The notes under the pieces: generated by a model | What the model was told of the DNA's origin: nothing | The model's input: only the letters and a program-made list of their open reading frames with translations | The model's database searches: none | Part shown: positions 1 through 11,978 of the stretch, in pieces | Layout of the letters: every line of letters starts with the position of its first letter | Numbering within the stretch: the first letter of the stretch is position 1 | Assembly: GCF_013368755.1 (NCBI RefSeq) | Contig: NC_049561.1 | Location: forward strand, 5,084,001-5,148,000 | Length of the DNA: 64,000 bases | Source: Talaromyces rugulosus | Lineage: Eukaryota; Ascomycota; Eurotiomycetes; Eurotiales; Trichocomaceae | Direction: 5' to 3' | Made by a program: the position numbers and the translations under genes

Positions 1-3000
1 CCTTGTGACTGTTGTCATCAACAATTGATAGCGTACCTCTCCGAGGTGAAGGATGGCTGTGAGCCGAATACAAATCCGCTGAGTCATGTACATTTCCAGC
101 GTTTTCGTCCATATTGAATTGCATCATTGCCCGCCTGAGAGAGCTGCTACTGCCAGGTCGTGAAATTGGAGATTCCTCTTCTGGGAGGGATTTCAGCGGT
201 TGATTCCCCCAATCAAGAGAAACCGCACGTAGTTCTGGCGAAATTTGGCTATCATCTACCGAGGGACTTGTGAAAGACCGGCTTCCATTGAACTTGAATG
301 AAGGAATTCGAGGGACTGGCTGAAGCGAATACCGTGAACTTGCTGATGGACTGGGTGGGGGGTTTGATTTAACACTGGCAAGATCTATATCCGATGACAG
401 GGTGTCGTTGCTCAGCTGCAGACTTCGCCGCCGACCACCGAATATGGAAGATTTTCCCTACAAAAGAAAGTCGAATTAGAGTCATGAAAGTTCGAGCATT
501 AAGAGTAGCTGTAGGTACGAATACATGCGCTCCTTCCCAATCACTTCGGACAATTTCGAATTTACGCCGGGATAGAACGAGACCGGCATTAAAAATGGGA
601 AAAGTATTGGAAGGGGATATATTGACATTACTGGCCATAGGCCACAAAGATAGCAATGACTAAGTCGCACAGTGCAAAATGAAAGGGAAGAACAGCAAAA
701 AACGGGAAGGATGAAAGAGGAAAAAAAAAGAAGAAAAAATCAATCTACCTTGTCAGCACCACCTCTCAGCTTGCTCTTGCCTTTGGCGAAAAGTCCACGT
801 GCTGCTCCGCCAGCCTTTCCACCAAAAACACCAGCGCTGTGCAGTAAATCCTTTCCTTTAGCTTCAACGTTTTGCCTATTCATGACACCAGTTAGGGGAG
901 AACCAGACGATCGCCGGACATGGCTGGGGGAATACCCTAATTGGGAGGAGCCTTCGTGAGACGAAGGTAAAGACAAGTTTCCAAGAGATGATAATTTCGG
1001 GAATTTATTCTTCGGGGGCAGAACACCCGTTGGTGCACCTCCTGGAAGTCGACCATTTGCTCGAATCAAATCCGCATGTTCAGGAAGAGATTCACTGGAA
1101 CGGCGAATCCAATCTTCCAGGCCGTTATCGATACGAGCGAACTGTTCCCGAGTATCTTTAAAGACTCGGATTTTTTCGTTCCCAGACGGGATTTCCATGA
1201 TCTTGCGAAAACTTGGTAGTGAGGCTTCGGTGCCAGCTGGCTGAGTGGGTTCCCGATGGACTGCACTTGGAGCTGGAGAGTCAAGCGACGGAGATGCTGA
1301 TAAAGCTGAGGGGTCAACCTCCTGTAGAGGAGCCAAGAAATTCTCTTCCGCGGGCTCTACAACTTCCGGGGCTATGTCTTCTGGACGTTGAATTGTTTCG
1401 TTCGCAATGGTAGAATACCGGGGTAAACCAGGCTCGTCGAACACATCACCTCCATCGCCCATGGTAGGATCACGAGCGGGATCATTTGAAAATCCAGAGG
1501 GTGACGTGACAAGAGCACTCTTCGAGATAGATGGATCTTCAGCGATTGATGGGGAATGAGCAGATGGAATACTGGCTGCTTGTTCTGATTGCTCCACCAA
1601 AATGTCCCCTTCGTCTGAGTCATCGCTAGCTTCCCATGAAAATCTCTTTTTAAGGCCAGAACGAGACTTGCTGACCGCGGACGATGGTTCCGGCTGCCTG
1701 TCGGAGCTTTCAGCTGCCCCGGCGGGGTTTATTGTTAGACTGAGAGGCTCTGCTGCATCTGCAGGACCGGCGGTGGGTTTTGGCTGAAGCGGGTTGGTGA
1801 GAGGAATTCCTTTGTGATCATTCAAGTAACCATCGTATCCATACTGAGGCTGTTGATAATCAGCGTTATTAGTCTGGGAAGGGTCCCCAATAGCGGTAGG
1901 ATCAGGACTGAGAGATCGCATAATTTCTTTCCGTAGACGGTCACTCTCCATATCCTGCGGCGAAGTTTCAGTGCTCGTAGACGGTGTTATCTGAGGGACG
2001 CCACGTGTTTGGTCCTGAGGTATGTGGAGCTGTGCTGGCACAGGTGACTGCCACTCTGCAGTTTGTGATCCAACCTGGCTCTCCACCGGAGCGTTATGTA
2101 GGCTGGGGTTCTCGATGGATTGCCGAGGTTCCGACGCCTGTTTTGGTGTTGCTTCTCCAGACGCAGTCCCTTCGCTGTCATCAGCTGATGAGGTAGGATT
2201 GTCCACCGAATGTGACGACGTAGCTGCGGCCTGTTGGCTGTGCTCACTACTTAAAACGATTGGGACTCTATCCGGGCCATTTCCTGGAGAAGGAAGACTC
2301 AAGTCTCGCCGGTGGCCTGGCTTGAAGTTTGCAGGTGGCTCCTGAGCAGATACTTCTCCAGCATAATCTTCAGTAATAGTAGGCGTTTTTGCGGATTCCA
2401 AGTTCCCATGGCTGATTATAGGGCTAATAACGGAGGTGCTGTCGCTATTGGACCGGCTAAAGTTTTCATTGCTAGAAGTAGGGGTTTCCGGAACATCGAA
2501 AGCTTGATGAACAACTGAATTGAACCCGAGAGAAGGGTTGTGGCGCAAGGGTAACGATTCCGTCTGTGGTTGGGCGTTGCTAGTCTGTGTAGGCTGTGTA
2601 GGTTGCTCTGAGAGACTTGGGCCGCTCATGAAATCTGAGCCGAAGCCAGATAGTCTCTTCAGTTCTGGGATGACGAGTGGCGAGGTGGACAGGCCGGTAT
2701 TATTCCCTTGGCGCGATGGTTCTTCGTGTGGTGGAGGTGCTGGTGTTATAGGTCCTGAGGTCGAAGACACCTCGGGTTGGCCCTCTCTCGCACGCTCCTC
2801 TTGCATCCGCTTGTAAATATCCGCAGGCCGAACAAAGGCAGGTGTGTCGGTGGATAGAGGTTCCGAACTGGTCGATGTGTTCTGGGTAGTGTTTGCTCCG
2901 ACAGACGACTGAGGTTGGTTGGGTTGAAACCGAGACGTGTTGGTTGGAAGCGGTGGCGGTGCTTCTTCCTCTTCCTCGTCTTCCTCATCATCCTCGTCGC

Positions 3001-3249
3001 CCCAATCGTCGCCATCGTAGGAAACAGATTTGGCGGCAACCCATTTTTTCGTCTTCTTGCGATTAATGTCGGTTTTGAAAGAGACTTGTTGGTTTCCCTG
3101 CGAGTCGGGGTTGAACGGCTGGCCGCCATTGCCAGGATAGCTGAAAAAGTAAGTATTGTCAGTAAAAAGGCCAGTCTGTCTGTATAGCGGAAACGAATGG
3201 GTTCACCGCGAAGTCATGGGGAAACGTACGCGCGATATGGCTTCGACAT
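1..3249 (-). CDS. Large disordered conserved fungal protein, 3' end outside window
   Basis: I do not recognise a named family. The start is the ATG at 3247-3249, giving a short first exon (MSKPYRA). A GTACGT donor follows, and the acceptor at about 3143 opens a long exon (749-3142). That exon continues with YPGNGGQPFNPD, a basic stretch, an acidic run (DDWGD then many D/E, about residues 45-65) and RPADIYKRMQEERARE near residue 110. About 500 Ser/Pro/Thr-rich, probably disordered residues come next. A better-conserved looking patch (IRVFKDTREQFARIDNGLED) precedes a Gly/Lys-rich end. A second coding exon starts near 457 after a TTTTGTAG acceptor (GKSSIFGGRRRSLQLSNDTL) and stays open to base 1, so the C-terminus is missing. 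Between 457 and 748 lies either one 291-base intron or an extra small exon (about 526-659). A scaffold or adaptor role is only a guess. Confidence 0.75.
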
Positions 3250-3984
3250 CCTGGGTTGGGTTGAGACGAAGAATTATTCAGAAACCGTCATCAAGGGCCA
3301 CGAGGTTGTATAGCCAGCAAGTCAATTAAGATTGCGCAAACGGGCTGGCAGAGAGCTAGCGTTAATTGGACGCGGCACGAGCTGAGACGACTGAACAGGG
3401 GTCTGTCTGTGGCACCTGAGCAAGGCAGAAGAGCTGGAGCGTTTCCGGGGGTGCGACAGCGGCGAGACAAAGCAAAAAATAAAATATGAACAAGCAGAAC
3501 GAAAGAAAAGAAAGGGTATACGAGGTTGAGATGCGCAGCACCAAGTCACCACAGCTACGTGGATGATGGAGCAGAAGGAGAACAGGCTCCAGAGATCGGG
3601 GCAAGACCAGAGCCGACTAGCGCCTGCCGTTTGTATGATCGAAAGAGGGGATCAGGGGGGTGAAGAACGAGATTTCAGCCAATCAGGGAGCTTACTAGCA
3701 ACGATCACTTCCATATGCGGGATAACGCCGGCTGGTTTTTGAGCCAATCGGTGGCTGCCTCGCGACCATGTTTAGGATCCACTTTGGCGCTAGCACGTGA
3801 TGCCAAGACATCTTTTACGCTTCTTTTGCAGCTACGTATCTACCAGGCTAGTGACCAGCTTAACTGATCGGGCAGAAATTATTGAACAACATGATATGCG
3901 AGAAAAAATCAGGATTGACAAAACAAATCGGCTAGCGCAAATACTACGGTCCATTCCATTCGACATGTTTTTTGGACTGATCAA
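3250..3984. other. Intergenic, upstream of the disordered-protein gene
   Basis: This spacer separates the start at 3249 from the stop of the DPBB gene, both on the minus strand. It should hold the promoter and leader of the left-hand gene. The bases just upstream of 3249, read on the minus strand, are pyrimidine-rich. No other supportable gene or repeat was seen. Confidence 0.5.
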
Positions 3985-4711
3985 TCAGCAGCTCGCGGAA
4001 TCGATACTGATCAGCAGATTGGGACTGCTGCTGGACCAGCTTGTGCCTGTCAAGGCCTCGTAAGCGCTCTCGTCAATATCCAAAGCGTTTGTGCTGCTAC
4101 TACCACAGCGCTCATCGGCAGGGACGTCCGTCTTGCAAAAGTTGTATGCAGATTCCGATGGACAACTATGTGGTGTTAGATCCCATCGGATGAGCTTGAC
4201 ATGCCAAGCCGATCAATTGAGACTTACGCGTCAATTATGTCCACAGTGATACAGTTGCCAACTCCTCCCACGGAAGCACCATCATACCCGCCCGTGTTGC
4301 AAACCGTCCAGCATTCACCGCAGGTCGTTGTGGGACAGGCAGGACCTTCATACCCGGAGAATGGGTTTTGTCCGTCACTGGATATGTCAACCCCTGTTTA
4401 CGCTTACTGAAAGTGACAAAGGAAACAAAGCTTACCACAAAGAATAGTCAATCGATCCAGAACACTTGTCGCCAGACCAGATATCGGGCGAAAGGTCCCC
4501 AGCTGCAGCTCCGTATGTCCCGCTAACGCCTACTTTTGGACCACATACAGTGCTGGTTTACGCCGAAATGTCAATGCGTGCTCTTGTTTATCAGAAGGAA
4601 CCTGAACGGTGTTACTCACTTGCTCTGCGCCGCGTAGTCATTGAAAGTGGCAACGCCACTGAAGGAAGCCGACGCAGTGGCGAAGAGTGCAAAGGAAGTT
4701 GAGAAGTGCAT
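3985..4711 (-). CDS. Small secreted cysteine-rich double-psi beta-barrel (barwin/expansin-like) protein
   Basis: Four exons (4620-4711, 4436-4552, 4228-4377, 3985-4165) total 540 bases and encode 179 residues. The start opens a signal peptide (MHFSTSFALFATASASFSG). The mature part has 12 cysteines, enough for six disulfides. It carries the RlpA/barwin/expansin signature: a GTYGAAAGDLSPDI segment, a CGECWTVCNTGGY segment, VDIIDACP (the Asp that in related families is catalytic or lines the groove) and NALDIDESAYEALTG near the end. All three introns have GT..AG ends, phases join cleanly, and each junction restores the fold's motif. Known family members act at plant or fungal cell walls or as small secreted elicitors. 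Which of these applies cannot be read here. It lies between two minus-strand genes and is divergent from the HAD gene. Confidence 0.85.
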
Positions 4712-6017
4712 TTTTCAGTTATATAACGGTCAAGATAAGCTTAGATACTGTTCAGACTTTTGCAATGAACACATAGAGTATTAACATTAGCACCCCAGGC
4801 GACATCTCCATTTATATACGATAGGTTTGCTAGTTGACGGCCTTCTTCAAATATGCTTAGAACTACTACAAAATCTAGATCTACAAGGATGTTTCCTCTT
4901 ATGACGCGGAGGCAACGCTCCGTTTCTAGCCTCTTTTGAATGCATAACAGCCATCTCGAGATACATACCCCGCAAATTCGCGTCGATCATCACATAAAGA
5001 ATCGGAGTTATGCACACCTAATTGTAACGTACTTTCCATAAAGAACGCGGAATCATAGAGCAGAATCAGTCCCTGCATCTATAGGTGAGCACTAGGTACA
5101 TGTGGTTGAAACTGTCTCCCCGTGGGGTATTGGATTTCAGGTCGTATCCAATCTGAAACACACATATGAGCATTAGCCTCAAAAAGAATGGTCTATAATT
5201 TACGATAGGTCAACTTTATAGCACTTAACTTTAACGTTCTAGTTCCTAGTCTTTATTTGAACTTTTCTTACAGGCACATCGGAGCGAAAAGTGCGAGACT
5301 CCCCGTCTCAAGAAATAATGGCTGATAGATCAGTACTACAGGGCCAATTTTCCCCACTCATTTATTTCTGTCATGTCGGCAATCGATGCTTTTATAAACC
5401 CGGATGTCGTGCCCGCGCCCAACACGGTATAAATTGATATATCATCCCACCTTCCCATAACGACGTGGGCGTATTAAACACATACGTCCGCAATCCCTGT
5501 TGCAACAAAGACAATTTAGCGGGTTTCCGTCGATCTCAAAAAGCTTATTTTTCTGTATTTTTAGTTTCAGAAAAGGCATTTTATTGTTAAATGCAAACAT
5601 TGAACTTGCCGCTTCGTATAAAGTAGATGTTGCAGGGCCCTCGAGACATCTAGCCTATCGACTAATTAAAGCACACCATTACTGGGTGGTAAATTCAAAT
5701 CTGTACACTTAACAACCAAGCCAAGGCAAATGATTTTTTCCGGGGTAATTCTGCTACAAATAGTTTAAGCTAGATTACCAGGTGTTTAAGCGGCGTCACG
5801 GCCTAGCCCTAATGTCACTCCGTTTTTACCTTTTTGGGCATCTCCAGTCCGAACGCGGCCAATTAGGGAATATCCCGCACCCGCTGCTTTAGGCAGAGAA
5901 ATCGTCTAATTTGTCAGCCTTTAGTGTGACAAAGTATATAAATGCGATTTCTAGTTTGTCTTATACATGCGCATGAGATATTTGCCTTTAAATCCATCCT
6001 AAACATCCAGAGACATA
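4712..6017. other. AT-rich divergent intergenic region
   Basis: About 1.3 kb separates the divergent DPBB gene (minus) and HAD hydrolase gene (plus), so both promoters should lie here. The open frames inside are short and look random. No repeat or RNA gene was identified. Confidence 0.5.
5935..5942 (+). promoter_or_regulatory. TATA-box-like element of the HAD hydrolase gene
   Basis: TATATAAA lies about 76 bases before the ATG at 6018, a usual distance in fungi when the leader is short. Confidence 0.45.
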
Positions 6018-6725
6018 ATGGTAAACACAAAGATAAAAGCTGTTTTCTTCGACTTCATGGGCACATGCCTAGACTGGCACAGCGGAGTCGTGAAAACCTT
6101 CCCACAATCCATCCCTGAGAGCGACAGATCAAAACTGGCTCTAGAATGGCGCCATGATTATTTCGATGCCAATGCCGCCAGAATTGCGGCCAATGGGCCT
6201 GTGGAAAACATCGAAGTTACTCTTGAAAGAACCCTCGACGCTTTGTTGGAGAAACGACCAACCCACAAGCACCTGTTCAACGAGCAAGTCAAGCATGAAA
6301 GCATAGCTGTATGGCACTCCATGCCAGCTTGGCCCGAAGTTTCCGGGGCTATTGAGCAACTGAAACACGCGGGATACGACGTGTTTGTCCACGCCAATGG
6401 GACTACACGGCTACAACTCGATCTTTGCAAGTCTTCCGGTCTCTCTTTCAACATGCTGTTTTCGAGTCAGCTACTGGATGTATACAAGCCTGCTCCAGAG
6501 AGTTATCGAAAGGTTCTAGACCTGGTCGATGTAAAGGCAGATGAAAGTGTTCTTGTGGCTGCCCATGCCTATGATACGCGCGGTGCAAAGGAGGCTGGAA
6601 TGAAAACCGTTTATATCCATCGGTGGACGGACGATATCAACGAAGACATGGAAATCGTAAAAGGAGAAAACGATTTCTTCTTGGAGGATATGACGGATCT
6701 TGTGACTGTTATAAAACAGCTATAA
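6018..6725 (+). CDS. HAD-superfamily hydrolase, type II haloacid dehalogenase-like
   Basis: Single-exon gene of 235 residues, the usual length of L-2-haloacid dehalogenase-like proteins. Motif I is FFDFMGTCLDW, with Asp12 as the expected nucleophile and the F-x-GT form typical of this branch. Motif II is HANGTTRLQLDL (about residues 125-136). Motif III is VYKPAPESYRK with Lys157. Motif IV is VAAHAYDTRGAKEAGM (about 181-196), the form seen in type II dehalogenases. The cap domain should be the helical stretch between motifs I and II. Members split carbon-halogen bonds in 2-haloacids, but many fungal paralogues have unknown phosphate or halide substrates. No signal peptide, so probably cytosolic. 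It converges with the minus-strand alpha/beta hydrolase downstream. Confidence 0.88.
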   Translation: MVNTKIKAVFFDFMGTCLDWHSGVVKTFPQSIPESDRSKLALEWRHDYFDANAARIAANGPVENIEVTLERTLDALLEKRPTHKHLFNEQVKHESIAVWHSMPAWPEVSGAIEQLKHAGYDVFVHANGTTRLQLDLCKSSGLSFNMLFSSQLLDVYKPAPESYRKVLDLVDVKADESVLVAAHAYDTRGAKEAGMKTVYIHRWTDDINEDMEIVKGENDFFLEDMTDLVTVIKQL

Positions 6726-6869
6726 GTTGATAACATTATTTCGAAGTCTGACCTGAAGAAATGTACATAGAAACATGCATGGAGTCATAAAAGATTGGTA
6801 TTTTGCTATTCATAAATTATTGAGAGATTATCAGAGATTATCCAGCACGACATGTTCCCAGTAAACCGG

Positions 6870-7829
6870 TTATTTCACAGGTATGATTTGGCCCAAGTTA
6901 AAGTATGACCACAGTTTGGGAAAATTATAGAGTATAATCGCGGGTAGAATAACTTGAAACGTGATAGCCCGAATCTCCTGGAAACGGCCGCCCTTCGTTG
7001 ATTGGGTCCAGCCCAAACGAGGAGTTTTTTGTTCCATTTTTTGAAATGCTTCTAGCAAATGTGGAGCGAAGGTAGCCGGCTCTGCATCGAAAGCACTATG
7101 ATTTCCTGGAAAGACAAAGCGCGGGCATCCTAAAATCTTTTCTTGATGTATTGTCGCCACAGAATAATAGGCATCTCCGCTCTTTCGGCCCGTGGCAACG
7201 GCGATAGATACTTTATTCTCAACGATCTTGCGAAGGTCCGGGCAGTATGTCGTAAACGAGAGATATTCATTCTCCCAGAAATTTTGAATGTCTTCTAGGG
7301 CCGGTGCCGGCATCGGGGGACTGTCTTCGTATCCCTTCATGTCTGCAAAAAATGCTTGAGAAGCGGCCATGACGCCTTCATTGTGGAACATGTCAACCAG
7401 CGTCATTGCTTTGTCGAGATAATCCGTGGAGTCTTTCAAAAGACTAGTCGTCGGCGTTTCGTGAGCAACGACGTGGTCAAGAAATTCAGGATAACTGATG
7501 GCGAACTGGAAGGCTATTATACCTCCACCGCTGTTCGAAAATATTGACGTTCTCTGTCGACCGAGGGCTTTGACTATGGCGATGATATCCCGAGCGTGCT
7601 GTGCTGGGTTTAACAGCCTGCGCTGCTGGGCAGTACTGAGACCCGACTGCCGTCTATCGTAAGCACATACTGTGAAATTTTGGTCGAGGTGCTCGAATAA
7701 AGAATTGAATTGTTTTCCGATTCCCCCGCCGCCGGGGACGAAAATTAACAGGGGACCAGAGCCCTGGTACCAGTAGTGCAGGTCGCACCCTTCTGTGTCA
7801 ACAGAGCTATATGTCGGGTCGAACGGCAT
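6870..7829 (-). CDS. Alpha/beta hydrolase-fold protein
   Basis: 319 residues when begun at the ATG at 7827-7829. The frame is open about 14 codons further upstream but has only a TTG there. The N-terminal core reads YQGSGPLLIFVPGGGG (oxyanion loop region, residues 21-36), then CAYDRRQSGLS. The nucleophile elbow is FSNSGGG with Ser100, and the likely catalytic His is in PGNHSAFD in the last third. The strand-helix order and length fit the alpha/beta hydrolase family (epoxide hydrolase, esterase or lyase-like). The substrate is unknown. The C-terminus has a hydrophobic stretch (FQVILPAIILYNF) that could associate with membrane. A TATA-like tract near 7936-7944 lies about 110 bases upstream. Confidence 0.85.
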   Translation of the reverse strand: MPFDPTYSSVDTEGCDLHYWYQGSGPLLIFVPGGGGIGKQFNSLFEHLDQNFTVCAYDRRQSGLSTAQQRRLLNPAQHARDIIAIVKALGRQRTSIFSNSGGGIIAFQFAISYPEFLDHVVAHETPTTSLLKDSTDYLDKAMTLVDMFHNEGVMAASQAFFADMKGYEDSPPMPAPALEDIQNFWENEYLSFTTYCPDLRKIVENKVSIAVATGRKSGDAYYSVATIHQEKILGCPRFVFPGNHSAFDAEPATFAPHLLEAFQKMEQKTPRLGWTQSTKGGRFQEIRAITFQVILPAIILYNFPKLWSYFNLGQIIPVK

Positions 7830-10756
7830 CTTTTCATAAGGTTTTTGGGAATATAGATTGGAGGTTGTCAAAAGTTAGGGTTCCTTGGAATGCTCCTATG
7901 AGTCCCACCCGACATATATGCCGGGCGAGGCAGCATATTTATCCCCTGGACAGTGGACACCCAAAGCTTGCAGACGTTAGAAAGTCAATGGTTTGTCTTA
8001 TAATTGGGGATTCCTTAGCGGGCCTAGGAGGGGTTACACCTGGCCAGGATCCCAGTGGGCGTGGCCTGAAGAATAAGAGTCATAGCGATCTTGGCACTTA
8101 TCTTAACCATGCTGATCCTTTCATGGATACATTGGATACGCCATATTAGATACGAGCACGGAAATGTTGGCAGCGAAGTGTCCCCAGCTCGGCTCCATTT
8201 CCACTTTAAGAAACTCCCTCTTCTCTTCCAGAATCCCTCGTGGGGAACTTTAGGAACGTGGAAACCCAGTCGGTATGCCAAGCCTGCCGCTCCTGTCTTG
8301 GCCCTGCGTAATTGCCGTTCATGTCCCAGAACAGCAATATATCCTCACGACAACAAAGTCGGAGGTGCTTGATTAGTTCTATACACGGAGGATGCCTTTT
8401 TCGCTTATAACTCCCTCGGTAGATAATTAACCTGGAGTGTCAATAATCAATTATAGTTGATCTCCTCATGACGCAGGACACGATGTAAAGATTCCTTCTG
8501 GCCCTAAGTGTCCTCTGGATTCCTCTCGGGTACTAGAAGCATCCCAAAGGAGCGATTCTCTGTCTGGAGGATCTGTTCAAGGCCCAGGCTCTATTTTTTA
8601 CCTTTGAGGGGTGTTACATAGGTAGAAAGTTTAAAAGGCACGATGATGTTTCAAAAAAGAGCCGAACAACAAACCAGGCTCCTTTCGTGATTAATGAAAA
8701 AGACAGCCGCATGCGCTAGCCTTCTACCAATAATTAAGTACTCCGTATTTGGTAAGAACGATGTTCGCTTTGAGGCTTTGGTCAGAAGCAGTGAATGCTG
8801 AACAACATAGGGCGCAGTTTTCTTTGGCAGGCCCACTCGAGCTTTGGCCATCATCGTCGCGTTAAGCCCTGTTCGACTAAAAAAAACCGAATATAGCACC
8901 ATCATGTATTTACGATTACGTACTATTGCTACTACTGCTTGTCGCAGTGGAAAACCCTCTTTTTGGCCCCCGATTAATGTGCATATGGGAACTTGGAAGC
9001 TTGGCGTTGGCAAATAAACACTGGAGACAACATTTATCCCCCAACATCGTCTCTGCAGTAGGTTCTTGGCAGGAGAACATCGTTCATAGGCCGTGTCCAC
9101 ATTTAGCTACCAGTGGTCTCCAGGCCAGGGTCTTCGAAGTTAGTACTTCGTACACCTGCCGCGATCTGCTCTGCGCACAAACCATATCTCGGCACTCGGA
9201 AACGCAAGCCCACAACAAGCCAGTGCCCTTTGTGCCTTGCCATAATATATGCAATAATAGCGACTAAAAATTAGGCCCTTGAAAGCAGCAATCAGTTCCC
9301 TTAAAAGGGACCGACCTCCGGCCGCATCCATACCACATACGCCAAGTTGTTCAAGTCGCCGATATGTGATCCACTTAGTCCACCTAGGCCCGCCTTTTGC
9401 TTGGCGCATAAGAGAAGTATGTGCACATACCAGCTTTACACACTGTGCTTCTTCTTTCCATCATTAGTATTCCCACATATCAAATCAATTTATCCTCAGC
9501 CTAGTGTCGTTTAACTGCTTCTAACTGCTACAAAATGCATAACCTGGCATTCAATCATATTGTAAAGGCTTAAGAAGAACAGTACTTACCGATCATCATA
9601 ATAAAATGAAAACAGCACAGGGAAAAAAATGATACAAATATAGAAGTTACACGACCGAAGAAGAGGTATATGTATAAATTAAAGCCACCTGGTGCTCGAA
9701 GAACCGCTGGGGGCTCATTCAATTGATAGTTTTGAAAACATACTTCATTTCGACTAAATATATATAGTATTCCGCTTTTCGGCTTGGGCCGTATCAAAAT
9801 TTAAATAGTTCAATGTTGGCATATCATTTGATATCAGTTGTAGCTCGTCCCGATACCAAGTTCACGTCAACTACAATCTTCTCGCGAACAGTCTTTTATA
9901 GTCCACCAATTGATAACTTCAATGTTTATTTGACTCTAGATAAGACGACGATGAACTCATCTCCGCCCCGGAAAAATAAAGTGACCATTTTGTGAGAAAA
10001 TAAGAAAATAGGAAGAAAAAGACAGTACATAATAACTAAACTAATACTAGATATTATTGTTGGTTCCTGAACCGTTCTAACCTCGGCCAAATATCGTAGA
10101 ACTCACTGGTAATTGCGCCCTCTTGGCACTTTCAACAACTGATTAGCTTGGTTTTTCTCGCAACAGAGCCTACTGAAATGCTGTAACATGTGACACCAGT
10201 TCATGCTTGATGGAACGAAGAATAATCCAACTTTGTTAATTGTCGTTCCACTGTGTTCGGAGATTATTCGTAATTGACGAACATATTTAGTACTACTAGA
10301 TGTCGATCTTATCTTGATAAGAAGCCAAGTGGAGACATTCCACGTGACACAGACACCCATGTCACGTGCCAGGGATGCGACTGCGCCCACTAAGCCTGTT
10401 TCGGCCGGAGACTTTGACTTCCTCCGGACGCGGCATTCCGTTGACGAGAGCAAAGTCTCTGTTCCTCCAACTTGCCTTTCTCTCTTTCCATCCTTTTTAC
10501 CGTCGCAAGACTCCAGTCTCCTCTTATTATACTGCTCCTTCGAAATCCACGCAACTGGCCAACTCTTACCACGGCCTCGCCACCCACTTTCCCTTGACGA
10601 AGGCCACGTCTCCTATTGCGGCTGCGCCCCATCAATTACTCGCCCCTCGTTGACCACCAGTAATTCCGACCGATAACAGCAATCGGCTCATACACACCAC
10701 ATCATAGTATCGAAAGGCTACATATATCCCACAGCAACCTTTGCGTACCTGTCAAG
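7830..10756. other. Long intergenic region before the Sed5 gene
   Basis: About 2.9 kb between divergent genes. Several frames of 90-150 codons are open near 8.0-9.4 kb on both strands, but they overlap one another, lack domain-like sequence and show no coherent splice model, so I do not call them. The last 250 bases before 10757 are C/T-rich, as expected for a fungal housekeeping promoter and leader. Confidence 0.5.
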
Positions 10757-11978
10757 ATGGCGGTGGCATCGATACAGGATCGGACGAACGAATTCCAGTC
10801 CATTTTGGGCCAGGCCCAAAAGCGCATGGCATCAAACAAAGTCGGAGCCCAGCGTCAAGCATTACTTTCAGATTCGCAACGTCGCCAGGCAAACGGTAGC
10901 CCTGATCCTTCTGGGAAGAAAAGCCGGTCCGAGTTTGCCAAACGAGCCGCCGAAATTGGCCGGGGGATTACAGGCACGACGGCGAAATTGCAGCGCTTAG
11001 CCGAATGTATGTTCAATCACAACGCAGGCTTGAGAAAAATGGATTTGCTAATGCAATGCAGTGGCCAAACGCAAAACTCTTTTCGACGACCGTCCAGTGG
11101 AGATATCAGAGTTGACCTATGTGATTAAACAAGACCTGGCCGCGCTGAATTCCAACATCGCACAACTACAAGCTCTCACATTGGCACAACATCCCCGCGC
11201 AAGCCGTAATAAGACAGACCAGGAGGGCGAACACAATGATAACGTACGGCTGGTGCCTTCTATCTACTAATTTATTTAACTGACCTGGTTTTATAGGTGG
11301 TGGTGTTGCTTCAAGGAAAACTCGCAGATGTAGGCGCCAACTTCAAAGAAGTTCTTGAAGTACGAACAAAGAATATCCAGGCATCGCGTTCCCGGACAGA
11401 AAACTTTGTGTCATCCGTGTCTTCCAAGAGTCAAAATCAATTCGATCCCCAGCGCTCCGATTCACCTCTTTACAATGCTCCCCGAAGCCGAACACCCCAG
11501 CCAGGGTTCCGCAGCAGCAGCAACTCATCCGACCTTCTATCTATCGAACCTTCGTCGACATCCGTGCTCGGCCAACAGGGCTCAAACCGTGCAGCTTCAG
11601 ATCAACAACTTCTCATGATGGAAGAAGCCCAGCCGAACAACACATACATCCAAGCCCGTGGCGAAGCCATCGAAGCCATTGAGCGCACTATTAACGAGCT
11701 TGGCGGCATCTTTGGTCAACTTGCGACCATGGTGAGCGAGCAGTCGGAGATGATTCAACGTATCGATGCCAACACGGAGGATGTTGTGGACAATGTTCAA
11801 GGTGCACAGCGCGAGTTGATGAAGTATTGGTCGAGAATGAGCGGTAATAGATGGTTGATCGCCAAGATGTTTGGCATTTTGATGGTAAGTCTTGCTCGTT
11901 AAACTCGGTCATAAGTGAATACAGATACTAATGTATGTGCAGATCTTCTTCCTTCTTTGGGTTTTAATATCTGGTTAA
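10757..11978 (+). CDS. sed5: Sed5/syntaxin-5 Qa-SNARE of the Golgi
   Basis: Four exons (10757-11006, 11062-11243, 11297-11884, 11943-11978) sum to 1056 bases and 351 residues. The N-terminus (SIQDRTNEFQSILGQAQKRM) is the conserved Sed5/syntaxin-5 peptide that contacts the SM protein Sly1. A three-helix Habc-like region follows (KLQRLAE joining to LAKRKTLFDDRPVEISELTY), then a Ser-rich linker. The SNARE motif begins around IQARGEAIEAIERTINELGG and runs through QRIDANTEDVVDNVQGAQRE. The C-terminal anchor (WLIAKMFGILMIFFLLWVLI) is split by the last intron, whose final exon is only 36 bases. Known role: target SNARE for ER-to-Golgi and intra-Golgi vesicle fusion. Identification is firm. Confidence 0.96.

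Noticed and set aside
8651..9100. Open frame of about 149 codons on the minus strand
   Set aside because: Mixed composition without motifs, overlapped by an equally long frame on the other strand, with no splice context.
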